Below, piece by piece: positions 7,497 through 14,891 of a stretch of DNA of 21,806 nucleotides (positions are counted from its first letter, which is position 1; every line of letters starts with the position of its first letter). Made by a program: the position numbers and the translations under genes. The notes under the pieces were generated by a model, which worked only from the letters and a program-made list of their open reading frames with translations, made no database searches and was not told where the DNA came from. This stretch comes from JANLTP01 sp031363055 (GTDB lineage Bacteria; Pseudomonadota; Gammaproteobacteria; Burkholderiales; Burkholderiaceae_E): positions 1 through 21,806 of the forward strand of contig JANLTP010000210.1 of assembly GCA_031363055.1 (NCBI GenBank), in the 5' to 3' direction.

Positions 7497-8564
7497 CTAC
7501 TTCGTCTCGGGCGCGAACAATTTCACCACCGACTCATACAGACGTGCATCGCCGCTCTTGTCCATTCGCTCTTTCATGCGTGTGAATGAAGCCGTCCGCG
7601 CCCCGTCGACAAACTTCTTCTGAGCGTCGGGCGACAGCGCCACCACCTTCATGCCGCGCTTCTCAAGCTCGATGAATTCGCGGTCGCGCAGGGCGGTCAA
7701 CGTCTTGACGCTGCCGGCCTCGTGCTCGATGGCCACCCGCTCGAGGATCTCGCGGCTCTTCACCGACAACGAGTTCCACTTCTTGATATTGATGATGACG
7801 CCCAGATCGGTGGAGAAGAACTTAGGGTCGACGCGGTACTTGAGGAATTTATCCCAGTTCGCATCCATCAAGCCAATTTCGGTCCAGCCGGTGAAGTCAA
7901 CGGTGCCGCGCTCGAGTGCGGTGTACAGATCCGTCGAGGGTAAATTGATCACTTGCGTGCCCAGGTAGTTGGTCAGGAACGCGTTGTAAATCGGGTTGCC
8001 GCGCATCTTGACGCCCTTGACGTCGAGGTTGCCTTGCGCATCGAGCTTGGGCGGCTTCGACGACCAAAGGTGAAAGCGAATGCCGCTGTCCATCCAGCCC
8101 AGATAATAAACACCCATTCGGCGCAGATGTGCCTGTTTGAGTGCGTCATAGGCGCCATTTTTACGCGCTACTGGCCCGTCAATCGACGACGCGGACACGG
8201 CATCGCACTCAGGTACGGTCGCCGCATAGAACGCACAAGGCGTGTAGACCATGTCGACCACGCCGTCGCGAACCGCGTTCGGTTGCTCGAACATGCCCAT
8301 GGCTTCCGGGCCACCGCGCACAGTGATCTCGAACGTTCCCTTGCCGGCGTCGTTGGCCTTCTTGACGAACTCGAGAAAACTCTTCGAGTACACCCAGTTG
8401 GCTGGAAACGCATGCACGGCCGTCAGTTTGTCCTGCGCCTGGGCGCCAGGCTGTGTCAGAAGAGTGACTACGCCGATCAACAGGGCGCTTGCGACGCGAC
8501 TGCTGAACGATCGTGCGCGCCAGCGGCCGGCGCCCGCCTTGCTAAAAAGATCAGCGAATTTCAT
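7497..8564 (-). CDS. dctP: TRAP transporter substrate-binding protein (DctP family)
   Basis: The periplasmic solute receptor of the TRAP system, 355 residues. A longer-than-average signal peptide ends near residue 43 (LLTQPGAQAQ). The mature protein begins KLTAVHAFPANWVYSKSFLEF and continues with VRGGPEAMGMFEQPNAVRDGVVDMVYTPCAFYA, the usual DctP organisation. KMRGNPIYNAFLTNYLGTQV contains the arginine region that contacts the substrate carboxylate in this family, followed by STDLYTALERGTVDFTGWTEIG. The ATG at 8564 has a GGAG five bases upstream. It is transcribed away from a racemase-fold gene, with 158 bases between. The substrate is probably a carboxylate, by family; the exact compound is unknown. 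Confidence 0.93.
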   Translation of the reverse strand: MKFADLFSKAGAGRWRARSFSSRVASALLIGVVTLLTQPGAQAQDKLTAVHAFPANWVYSKSFLEFVKKANDAGKGTFEITVRGGPEAMGMFEQPNAVRDGVVDMVYTPCAFYAATVPECDAVSASSIDGPVARKNGAYDALKQAHLRRMGVYYLGWMDSGIRFHLWSSKPPKLDAQGNLDVKGVKMRGNPIYNAFLTNYLGTQVINLPSTDLYTALERGTVDFTGWTEIGLMDANWDKFLKYRVDPKFFSTDLGVIINIKKWNSLSVKSREILERVAIEHEAGSVKTLTALRDREFIELEKRGMKVVALSPDAQKKFVDGARTASFTRMKERMDKSGDARLYESVVKLFAPETK

Positions 8565-8602
8565 GATGGCTCCGATGAAGATGGTTCATTGTTATTGAGG
8601 TC

Positions 8603-8644
8603 GTCAAACGTTGATGGTCAAACGTTGATAGTCAAACGCTGCAA
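8603..8644. repeat. Three 14-bp tandem repeats in the dctP/racemase divergent region, possible operator
   Basis: Units at 8603-8616 (GTCAAACGTTGATG), 8617-8630 (GTCAAACGTTGATA) and 8631-8644 (GTCAAACGCTGCAA). The first two each contain the short inverted repeat TCAA-ACG-TTGA. They lie 39-80 bases upstream of the dctP ATG and 79-120 bases upstream of the racemase ATG, a suitable place for a regulator of both. No regulator gene is in the window, so operator function is inferred. Confidence 0.6.
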
Positions 8645-8722
8645 CTTGTGATCCAGCGTCAATCGATGCGACACTGAATCCTTCGATTGTGGATCCTGTA
8701 TTTATTCCTCAGAAAGTCTAGC

Positions 8723-9508
8723 ATGGCCGATTCTCCCAAACGTTATCGAATCTGGTTTCAAGGTGCGACTGATCGCGTCGCACATCACGCGTACATCAGC
8801 AAGCTTGAGCCGCACTTGCGGCGTGTGCTTGACCCGCAATTCGACTTTACCTTCAACACTGTGACACCACCCGCCACGACGACTCATGCGGTCACCGAGT
8901 TTCGGATGGCCCGTGCGTTCATTCGCAATGCGGTCAGCGCCGAGAAGCAGGGCTACGACGTCATGGCGATCACCCATTTTCAGGATGCCGGATTGCAAGA
9001 AGCCAAGTCGGTGGTCAATATTCCGGTGCTGGGGCTGGGCGAGACCTCGCTCTATCATGCCTGCACCCTGGGCCGAAAGCTCGGCTTGCTGACCATCAAT
9101 CCGGTGTTCATACCTTGGCACGAAGATCAAGTCATTCGCTACGGATTGCAGCAACGGGTGGTTGGTGTGCGCGCGGTTGACGCCAAGGTCAGTGATTTCA
9201 TGGATGCCTTCGCTACCGAAGAAGGCTACAACGCGCTGTATCCGAAGTTCGAGCGTGAAGTCAGCGCCTTGATCAACGCCGGTGCCGACGTCATCGTGCC
9301 GGCCGGCGGCCTGCCGATGTTGTTGTTCGGCGGCAAACATGGTGCGACCATGGGCGGTGCGCCTATTCTGGATGGCCTGTCGATCATTGCGAAGGCGGCG
9401 GAGATGGCCGTCAAGTTGCGCGAGTTGACCGGCCTGGGGGTCAGTCGCCGGTCGAATTTGGTGCAGCCGCCCGAGCGAGCTTTAACCGAGTTTTTGGAGC
9501 AGGGCTAA
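8723..9508 (+). CDS. Asp/Glu/hydantoin racemase-family protein lacking both catalytic cysteines
   Basis: A 261-residue protein of the Asp/Glu/hydantoin racemase fold. In active racemases two cysteines sit in paired segments. Here the first segment reads MAITHFQDAGLQEAKSVV, with His where Cys is expected, and the second reads ADVIVPAGGLPMLLF, with Ala-Gly in place of the Gly-Cys. The only cysteine is in YHACTLGRKLGLLTIN, not at a catalytic position. The fold signatures PVLGLGETS and ILDGLSIIAKAAEMAVKL remain. The protein therefore probably does not use the two-thiol mechanism and could be a lyase, an isomerase with other residues, or a binding protein. ATG at 8723 is preferred over an upstream TTG at 8687. 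It diverges from the TRAP genes, suggesting it handles the imported compound. Its 3' end overlaps suhB. Confidence 0.75.
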   Translation: MADSPKRYRIWFQGATDRVAHHAYISKLEPHLRRVLDPQFDFTFNTVTPPATTTHAVTEFRMARAFIRNAVSAEKQGYDVMAITHFQDAGLQEAKSVVNIPVLGLGETSLYHACTLGRKLGLLTINPVFIPWHEDQVIRYGLQQRVVGVRAVDAKVSDFMDAFATEEGYNALYPKFEREVSALINAGADVIVPAGGLPMLLFGGKHGATMGGAPILDGLSIIAKAAEMAVKLRELTGLGVSRRSNLVQPPERALTEFLEQG

Positions 9509-10409
9509 GTGGGGTGGTGGGATCGCCCATCGACTCCTTGGCGCGCAAGATGTGCCGCTCGGCACCGACCTTCGGTGCTTTCGATACTTGCGCCGACAGC
9601 AGTGGCAACATCGCGGCAAATACCTTTGGCGTGCCGGCAACAATTTCCTTGCTGAACAGGTAGTCCGGTTGACCCTGCAAATTACCGATCAGACCCCCTG
9701 CCTCTGAAATTAGCAGGGCACCGGCCGCGACATCCCAAGGCGCCAGGCCGAGCTCCCAAAAGCCATCGTAACGGCCGCAAGCGACATAGGCCAGATCAAG
9801 CGCCGCTGCGCCCGGTCGACGAACCGCTGCGGTGCGTTCGGTCATGATCTTGAACATCGCCAGATAACGGTCGAGCTGGCCCAACTCGCGATACGGAAAA
9901 CCGGTACCGACCATCGCCTCGTCGATCTTGCTGCGCTTCGAAACACGGATGCGCCGATCGTTGACAAAGGCACCGCGCCCCTTGCTGGCGGCGAAAATCT
10001 CATCGCGGTTCGGATCGTAGACGACCGCCTGCGTCAAAGTGCCGCGCTCCATCAGCGCGATCGACACCGCATATTGAGGCAGGCCATGAATAAAATTGGT
10101 GGTGCCATCGAGCGGGTCGATGATCCAGATAAAGGGCGCTGCACTCACTTTGGCACGCCATTGCTCGGGGTCTTCGTTGGCGACGCCGTCTTGGGTCAGA
10201 CCGGACTCCTCTGCTAAGATCGAATGGGCCGGATAGGCGCTTCGCAGGGTGTCGATAATCGACTCTTCGGCGGCCTTGTCGACCTCGGTCACAAAGTCGT
10301 TCGGCTGTTTGCGCCCGATCTTCAGATTGTCGATGTCATGGCTGGCGCGCACAATAATGCGGCCCGCTCTGCGTGCAGCCTTGACTGCGACCGTAAGCAT
10401 CGGATGCAT
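9441..10409 (-). CDS. suhB: Inositol-1-monophosphatase / SuhB
   Basis: A Mg-dependent inositol monophosphatase; SuhB also assists rRNA transcription antitermination in E. coli. The 322 residues start MHPMLTVAVKAARRAGR, nearly the E. coli start. Metal and substrate motifs are DFVTEVDKAAE, ILAEESG, IDPLDGTTNFIHG and WDVAAGALLISEAGG. AAAGG six bases before the ATG at 10409 supports this start over further in-frame Met codons upstream. E. coli SuhB has about 267 residues; the extra 50 or so at the C-terminus (after about residue 270) are basic and proline/alanine-rich, and the last 22 residues plus the stop are antisense to the racemase gene end. It is divergent from trmJ. Confidence 0.93.
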   Translation of the reverse strand: MHPMLTVAVKAARRAGRIIVRASHDIDNLKIGRKQPNDFVTEVDKAAEESIIDTLRSAYPAHSILAEESGLTQDGVANEDPEQWRAKVSAAPFIWIIDPLDGTTNFIHGLPQYAVSIALMERGTLTQAVVYDPNRDEIFAASKGRGAFVNDRRIRVSKRSKIDEAMVGTGFPYRELGQLDRYLAMFKIMTERTAAVRRPGAAALDLAYVACGRYDGFWELGLAPWDVAAGALLISEAGGLIGNLQGQPDYLFSKEIVAGTPKVFAAMLPLLSAQVSKAPKVGAERHILRAKESMGDPTTPLSPAPKTRLKLARAAAPNSTGD

Positions 10410-10438
10410 GCGAGACCTTTGAAAACCCTCCATTTTAC

Positions 10439-11257
10439 GTGATTGCGATAGGTAAAGCCTTGAGTTCTGATCGATTGAGTGCAAAAGCGACGCCTTTTGA
10501 GTCCGATCCGTATCATGTGTTGGACAAAATCCGCGTCGTTCTGGTCGAACCCAGCCACCCGGGCAATGTCGGTGCGGTCGCCCGTGCCCTGAGGGTCATG
10601 GGCTTCAGTCGGCTGCGTGTCGTGGCGCCGCGCTTTGCGCATATCCTGCAGCACCGTGACGCGCTGGCACTGGCCGCGGGTGCCGATGAAGTCCTCGAAT
10701 CGGCGCAAGTCTTCGATACTCTGTCCGATGCGCTGGCCGACTGCAGCCTGTGCGTCGCCGTCAGCGCGGCGATGCGCGATTTCGGCCCACCCGCCGAGAC
10801 ACCCGAGGCGATTGCGCCGATGGTGCTGGCCGAGAACGGTCAATGCGCACTGGTGTTCGGGCCCGAGCGGACCGGCTTGTCGATCGCTGATGTCGGACTG
10901 TGTCAGCGCTTGTGCACGATTCCGACTGCAGCCGAACATTCCTCGTTGAACCTGGCGCAGGCGGTGCAGGTATTGGCTTATGTTGTGCGTCGCAGTGCCA
11001 GCGAATTGGGGGCGGGTGCGTTGACCGGCGCGGTGGTGCCCGTGACCCGTTATGCAAATCACGTCGAGATCGAGGATTTTTACGCCCACTGGGAGCGCGG
11101 ACTGACCGCCATTCGTTATCTGGATCCGGACAATCCGAAAAAGCTGATGCCTCGAATGCGTCGATTATTTTCACGATCACGGTTGGAAATCGAGGATATT
11201 CATTTGTTGCGCGGCGTTTGCAAGTTGATGGAGGAGGCCGGTGAAAAATGGAAATGA
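10439..11257 (+). CDS. trmJ: tRNA (cytidine/uridine-2'-O-)-methyltransferase TrmJ
   Basis: A SPOUT-fold methyltransferase that methylates the 2'-OH of position 32 of several tRNAs. The family start is clear in DKIRVVLVEPSHPGNVGAVARALRVMG. The knotted SAM-binding site is seen in LVFGPERTGLS and IPTAAEHSSLNLAQAVQVLAY. A C-terminal helical extension includes RRLFSRSRLEIEDIHLLRGVC. The first possible start (GTG, 10439) leaves only 29 bases to suhB and adds 26 residues not expected in the family. A GTG at 10517, right before LDKIRVV, gives a typical 246-residue length and is a serious alternative. The gene is followed by cysE after about 94 bases. Confidence 0.92.
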   Translation: MIAIGKALSSDRLSAKATPFESDPYHVLDKIRVVLVEPSHPGNVGAVARALRVMGFSRLRVVAPRFAHILQHRDALALAAGADEVLESAQVFDTLSDALADCSLCVAVSAAMRDFGPPAETPEAIAPMVLAENGQCALVFGPERTGLSIADVGLCQRLCTIPTAAEHSSLNLAQAVQVLAYVVRRSASELGAGALTGAVVPVTRYANHVEIEDFYAHWERGLTAIRYLDPDNPKKLMPRMRRLFSRSRLEIEDIHLLRGVCKLMEEAGEKWK

Positions 11258-11340
11258 ACGACTGAGCGCCAATTTGGGGCATGGCCAGCAGGATTTTCAG
11301 CTCGCACCTACAATCATCATCCGATAGGTTCAGTTTCGAT

Positions 11341-11345
11341 AGGAG
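11341..11345 (+). promoter_or_regulatory. Ribosome binding site deciding the cysE start
   Basis: AGGAG at 11341-11345 lies six bases before GTG at 11352. The in-frame TTG at 11346 directly abuts it and is too close to be used, so the GTG is the likely start. Confidence 0.7.
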
Positions 11346-11351
11346 TTGCCG

Positions 11352-12098
11352 GTGCTGTTCAAGCGATTGCGTGAAGATATTGCTACCGTGTTGGAGAAGG
11401 ATCCGGCCGCCCGCTCGGCGCTCGAGGTTTTGCTCTGTTATCCGGGCGTGCACGCGCAGTTCCTGCACCGCATCGCCCATCGCCTGTGGCGGGTGCGATT
11501 CACGACCCTGGCACGTATGATCTCGCATTTGGGGCGCTTCATCAGCGGCATTGAAATCCACCCGGGCGCTACTTTGGGTAACCGGGTCTTTATCGATCAC
11601 GGCATGGGCGTAGTGATCGGCGAGACCGCCGAGGTCGGCGATGACTGCACGATCTACCAGGGAGCGACCCTGGGCGGAACCTCACTGCATGACGGCAAGC
11701 GCCATCCGACCTTGCAACGCGGTGTGGTGGTCAGCGCCGGTGCCAAGGTGCTGGGGCCGTTCACGGTCGGTGCCAATGCGCGAATCGGCGCGAATGCGGT
11801 GGTCATCAAGGAAGTGCCGGCCGGCGCGACGGCGGTCGGCATACCGGCCCGCATTGTGGTCGAGGAGCGCAAGCACAAAAGCGACGAGCTCGATCCGAAG
11901 CCGGATTTCGCGGCCTATGGGGTGAACCTGAAAGGCGATGATCCGCTCAGCTTGGCCATGCAAAAGCTCATCAACCATGTCGCCGATCAGGATCGCAAGA
12001 TCGATGAATTGTGTTCTGAACTCAAGCGCATGGGTGCGCGCCTGGAGGCATCGAAAGCACCGCTGGATGCGCCGGGTTTGAGTCGGATGGTGGAGTGA
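11352..12098 (+). CDS. cysE: Serine O-acetyltransferase
   Basis: The first committed step of cysteine synthesis: acetyl transfer from acetyl-CoA to L-serine. From GTG at 11352 the protein has 248 residues and starts (M)LFKRLREDIATVLEKDPAARSALEVL, the short-N-terminus type of CysE. A left-handed beta-helix of hexapeptide repeats runs from about residue 60 to 175, including IHPGATLGNRVFIDHGMGVVIGETAEVGDD (catalytic Asp-His region) and YQGATLGGTSLHDGKRHP. The C-terminal 70 residues end in a helical tail (QDRKIDELCSELKRM) outside the conserved core. E. coli CysE is feedback-inhibited by cysteine; whether this one is cannot be seen. It follows trmJ and may share its transcript. Confidence 0.93.
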   Translation: MLFKRLREDIATVLEKDPAARSALEVLLCYPGVHAQFLHRIAHRLWRVRFTTLARMISHLGRFISGIEIHPGATLGNRVFIDHGMGVVIGETAEVGDDCTIYQGATLGGTSLHDGKRHPTLQRGVVVSAGAKVLGPFTVGANARIGANAVVIKEVPAGATAVGIPARIVVEERKHKSDELDPKPDFAAYGVNLKGDDPLSLAMQKLINHVADQDRKIDELCSELKRMGARLEASKAPLDAPGLSRMVE

Positions 12099-12165
12099 AG
12101 GATATGCTCACACGCCCTATTCGTCTGCGCGTCAAAATAGTGTGTAACGCAACGAGGAGATTTGA

Positions 12166-12396
12166 ATGGCGGATCTGGTAACCGAGTTGGCCGAGCGCGG
12201 TAAGTCCCTGCAACCTGATGATCGTTCGCGCCTGGTTGATTTGCTTTTGGAATCACTGCACGAGCCTACGACATTGGAGGTGCACTCCTCGTGGCAGGCC
12301 GAAATCGAAACGCGGCTAAGTGAATACGATCTAGGAAAAGTACATGCTGTTGACGCCGAGGAAGTTTTCAATAAGGCAAGAAACATAGCCCGGTGA
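12166..12396 (+). CDS. Addiction-module antitoxin (TIGR02574-type)
   Basis: A 76-residue protein resembling the small addiction-module component family found upstream of RelE/ParE-type toxins: MADLVTELAERGKSLQPDDR, then LVDLLLESLHEP, then a glutamate- and tryptophan-containing SSWQAEIETRLSEYDLGK and VDAEEVFNKAR. A strong ribosome site (GAGGAG) lies six bases before the ATG. Its TGA overlaps the toxin GTG (GTGA), the usual coupling in such pairs. Because the toxin is cut short, this may now be an orphan antitoxin. The 67 bases before it hold imperfect inverted arms (CACAC..CTATT / AATAG-TGTGT, 12109-12145), where autoregulation would act. The module interrupts the usual cysE-lpxH neighbourhood. 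Confidence 0.8.
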   Translation: MADLVTELAERGKSLQPDDRSRLVDLLLESLHEPTTLEVHSSWQAEIETRLSEYDLGKVHAVDAEEVFNKARNIAR

Positions 12397-12546
12397 TTAA
12401 GGTCCGCTTTCTGCCCGCTGCTGAAGAGGAATTTCGCAAGGAAATTGCGTATTACTCGAAAGCGCGAGATGGATTGGGAGTTCGGTTTCAAGTAGCAGTG
12501 AAGTCAGCCGTTGAGAGTGCACGAAGAACACCTATCAGTGCAGACC
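12393..12546 (+). pseudogene. Truncated RelE/ParE-type toxin remnant
   Basis: GTG at 12393 overlaps the antitoxin stop and opens with a typical ParE-like start: MIKVRFLPAAEEEFRKEIAYYSK followed by GLGVRFQVAVKSAVESARRTP. Homologues continue for another 40-50 residues with a conserved C-terminal part (a strand ending in an H..R.PgYW-type motif). Here the similarity stops around 12535-12546, exactly where the convergent lpxH gene ends, and the frame then runs antisense through lpxH to 12869 as unrelated sequence. The conserved C-terminal half, including catalytic or gyrase-contact residues, is absent, so toxicity is unlikely. A 158-residue chimeric product is possible in principle. Confidence 0.75.
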
Positions 12547-13341
12547 TTAAATCCAGGTGCCCAGCTTGGCATAAACTGGCTTGTCCGACGCGCCGCTTAT
12601 CAGTAGAAACCCACCACGCCTGGGGCTTAATTGCCAGTCGGGCAATACCCAGCGCTGCATGGCATGCCCTTCAAGTAACCATTGATGCCGAGCAGGCCGA
12701 TGCGTGTGGCCATGTATCAACGTCTGAACGCCAGCGCTTTGCATCGCGGCCTCGACGGCTGGCTGGTTCACATCCATCAAATACTGCGACTTGGCGGCTT
12801 TCGCGTGGCGACTTTGCAGGCGCATCTGTCGTGCAATCGCGACCCGCGCGGCCAGCGGGCGAGACATGAAGTCCTTGCGCCACGACGGTGTGTTGCGCTG
12901 TAAGCGAAACGCCTGGTACGCGGTGTCGTCCGTGCAAAACGTGTCGCCATGCGCAAGCAATGTCGGCTCGCCCCAGAATCGTACGAGCGAAGGATCGTCG
13001 ATCAACTGCAGGTGTTCGGACCAATTAAATCCGGGCAGGTGCTGAACCTGGTTCTCACCAATCAGAAAGTCGCGGTTGCCGCGCATGATGAACACTGCGA
13101 TTCCCGCAACAGCGATTTCATTGAGCAATTCGAGCGTTCGAAGGCTGATGACATCAGTCGGATCGTCGCCGACCCAGGCCTCAAAGAGATCCCCCAATAT
13201 AAAGAGATGGCTGATACCGGCGCTATGAAGTTTCAGTTGCGCCAGGAAATGCTCAGCCAGTTGTGGCTCCGCCGAGTACAGATGAACATCGGAACATAGG
13301 AGCGCCCGGTCGCCGTTGGTCAGGGTTGCGATCGGCGCCAT
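12547..13341 (-). CDS. lpxH: UDP-2,3-diacylglucosamine diphosphatase
   Basis: The lipid A pathway enzyme that hydrolyses UDP-2,3-diacylglucosamine to lipid X and UMP at the inner membrane. From ATG at 13341 it has 264 residues (E. coli: 240). Metallophosphoesterase motifs appear in order: LLCSDVHL (family DxH), FILGDLFEAWVGDD, MRGNRDFLIG, LLAHGDTFCTDDTAYQAFR, and LIHGHTHRPARH. The lid segment WRKDFMSRPLAARVAIARQMR fits LpxH. A GTG two codons upstream (13347) is an alternative start; neither has a strong ribosome site. Its 3' end marks the point where the upstream toxin remnant loses similarity. It is read from the same strand as the cyclophilin gene, 109 bases downstream of it. Confidence 0.94.
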   Translation of the reverse strand: MAPIATLTNGDRALLCSDVHLYSAEPQLAEHFLAQLKLHSAGISHLFILGDLFEAWVGDDPTDVISLRTLELLNEIAVAGIAVFIMRGNRDFLIGENQVQHLPGFNWSEHLQLIDDPSLVRFWGEPTLLAHGDTFCTDDTAYQAFRLQRNTPSWRKDFMSRPLAARVAIARQMRLQSRHAKAAKSQYLMDVNQPAVEAAMQSAGVQTLIHGHTHRPARHQWLLEGHAMQRWVLPDWQLSPRRGGFLLISGASDKPVYAKLGTWI

Positions 13342-13450
13342 GTTCACTTCGCGTTCATTTTCATGCAGAGCTTATTCAGCCGGACCAACCTAACCCCGAT
13401 CTTCGTCACATTGATTAGGTTCATCGAGCCCAAATTACTCAAGAGCCAGC

Positions 13451-14047
13451 TCAGCTCTTAGGCTTGATGACCGACACTGCATCAATCGTCACCGGCTCGA
13501 GCGGCACATCCTGGAACATGCCGACATTGCCGGTCTTTACCGCGCGAATGGCGTTGACGGTTTTCATGCCATCGATGACCTTGCCGAACACGGTGTAGCC
13601 ATTGCCGTCGAACGACGGGAAGTTCAGATTGGCGTTGTCCACGGTGTTGATGAAAAACTGCGAAGTCGCCGAATTCGGTTGGGCGGTGCGCGCCATCGCG
13701 ACCCAGCCGATATCGTTCTTCAAGCCGTTTTTCGATTCGATTTCAACCGGCGCACGAGTCGGCTTTTTGCCGGGCCCTCCGCTATAGATTTCCTTGGTGT
13801 GGCCGCCGCCCTGAACCATGAAATTACCGATGACGCGGTGGAACACTGTGCCAGGATAAAAACCTTCGCTGACATATTGCAAAAAGTTGGCGACGCTCTT
13901 GGGTGCCTTGTCCGGGTAGAGCTCAAGCGTGATTTCGCCCATCGAAGTTTTGATCAGCACTTGCGGATTGGCGGCTTGCGCGGCAGCATCGTCGGGCAGG
14001 GCCAGCGCCAACAGCAGGGCACCGAGAATGGGAAGCTTGCGAAACAT
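13451..14047 (-). CDS. ppiA: Periplasmic peptidyl-prolyl cis-trans isomerase (cyclophilin)
   Basis: A cyclophilin that catalyses proline isomerisation during protein folding. Of 198 residues, the first 23 form a signal peptide (MFRKLPILGALLLALALPDDAAAQA), placing it in the periplasm. The active-site region is recognisable: PKSVANFLQYVSEGFYPGTVFHRVIGNFMVQGGG, then AMARTAQPNSATSQFFINTVDN and YTVFGKVIDGM. AGGAG lies seven bases before the ATG. It follows the TPR-protein gene by 54 bases on the same strand. In related genomes I recall a second, cytoplasmic cyclophilin next to it; here only one is present. The symbol is given by location and signal peptide. Confidence 0.93.
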   Translation of the reverse strand: MFRKLPILGALLLALALPDDAAAQAANPQVLIKTSMGEITLELYPDKAPKSVANFLQYVSEGFYPGTVFHRVIGNFMVQGGGHTKEIYSGGPGKKPTRAPVEIESKNGLKNDIGWVAMARTAQPNSATSQFFINTVDNANLNFPSFDGNGYTVFGKVIDGMKTVNAIRAVKTGNVGMFQDVPLEPVTIDAVSVIKPKS

Positions 14048-14101
14048 GGGGAGACTCCTGAGGAGATAAGAAAATTAGGCGCCAGGTGTAGGAGCGGTAT
14101 T

Positions 14102-14809
14102 CTACTGACGCGGTATCGGCGTTTGGGTTGACGAACTTGCAGGTGAGTTTATCGGTGCAACGCCGGGCGCCACGCGCGTCAGCAGATCACGAGTCAAGGT
14201 CAGCTTCGATTGCGCGGCCGTATTGCCGCGATCGCTGGCGTTGGCCTGTTCGTAGGAGCGCGCTGCCAGCCGAATATAGAGGTCGCCAAGATTTTCATGG
14301 CCCAGCGAATAGGTGGGCAGCGCCCGCAAGGCGTTTTCCAGCGCCAATCGCGCCTTGTCGAGATCACCGCGCGCGGCGTGCAACACCGCCAGGTTATTGA
14401 AGGGTTCGGGCAACTCAGGATAGTCTTGCGTCAGTTGCGTCAACACATCAATGGCTTCGATCGATTTACCCTGATCGGCCAACACCAGTCCGTAAGTGAA
14501 TCGCAGCCGCGGGTCACGCGGTGTCTCCTTCAGGCCAATATCGAGTTTGGCGATCGCAGCAGCGTGTTGTCCCTGGCCCATCAATCGCAATGCGTCCGTA
14601 ACGGCCGAGCCGGGCTCGTCAGGGCGAGCCTTGCGTGTCTCGGTCGGTGTCGGTGATTGCTGGGCGATCGAGGGGGTGCTCGCCCAACAGAACAGCAGCA
14701 AAAAAGTAGCTAACAGTCGCCAAGTTGCTGGCAAACTGGCGCGATTTCCCGATGCTATACTCGGCAAAAGAGTCGTCGACCCTGGCAGCGGAGCAGTGCT
14801 CAAAGCCAT
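14102..14809 (-). CDS. Exported tetratricopeptide-repeat protein
   Basis: A 235-residue TPR protein of unknown partner. The N-terminus holds a hydrophobic export segment (WRLLATFLLLFCWASTPSIAQQ, about residues 29-50), then a Thr/Pro/Arg-rich linker. About three TPR units follow: AVTDALRLMGQGQHAAAIAKLDIGLKETPRDPRLRFTYGLVLADQGKSIEAIDVLTQLTQDYPELPEPFNNLAVLHAARGDLDKARLALENALRALP is split here as one continuous helical block of 34-residue periodicity. The C-terminus is a Ser/Pro/Thr tail. Starts are uncertain: ATG at 14809 sits just after a hairpin (14814-14828) with no strong ribosome site, and ATG at 14848 would add 13 residues. It is divergent from cysS and upstream of the cyclophilin gene; a periplasmic assembly role is a guess. 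Confidence 0.8.
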   Translation of the reverse strand: MALSTAPLPGSTTLLPSIASGNRASLPATWRLLATFLLLFCWASTPSIAQQSPTPTETRKARPDEPGSAVTDALRLMGQGQHAAAIAKLDIGLKETPRDPRLRFTYGLVLADQGKSIEAIDVLTQLTQDYPELPEPFNNLAVLHAARGDLDKARLALENALRALPTYSLGHENLGDLYIRLAARSYEQANASDRGNTAAQSKLTLTRDLLTRVAPGVAPINSPASSSTQTPIPRQ

Positions 14810-14891
14810 GTTCCGTGGGTGGCCCACGCCGCTATTCAGAGAATTCATACCGACAATTTGTAACCATCGCCTGATTCTATCAACGCCCCGC

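Noticed and set aside
10410..10516. Core promoters between suhB and trmJ
   Set aside because: A TAAAAT upstream of suhB is reasonable as a -10, but no -35 at proper spacing was found, and the trmJ start is itself uncertain.
13387..13459. Candidate terminators after the cyclophilin gene (AACCTAA/TTAGGTT with a long loop; AAGAGC/GCTCTT spanning the stop codon)
   Set aside because: Stems are short, one loop is about 20 bases, and neither is followed by a T-run.
14496..14891. Upstream extension of cysS
   Set aside because: It is antisense to the TPR gene, and CysS homologues begin at the equivalent of the ATG at 14892.
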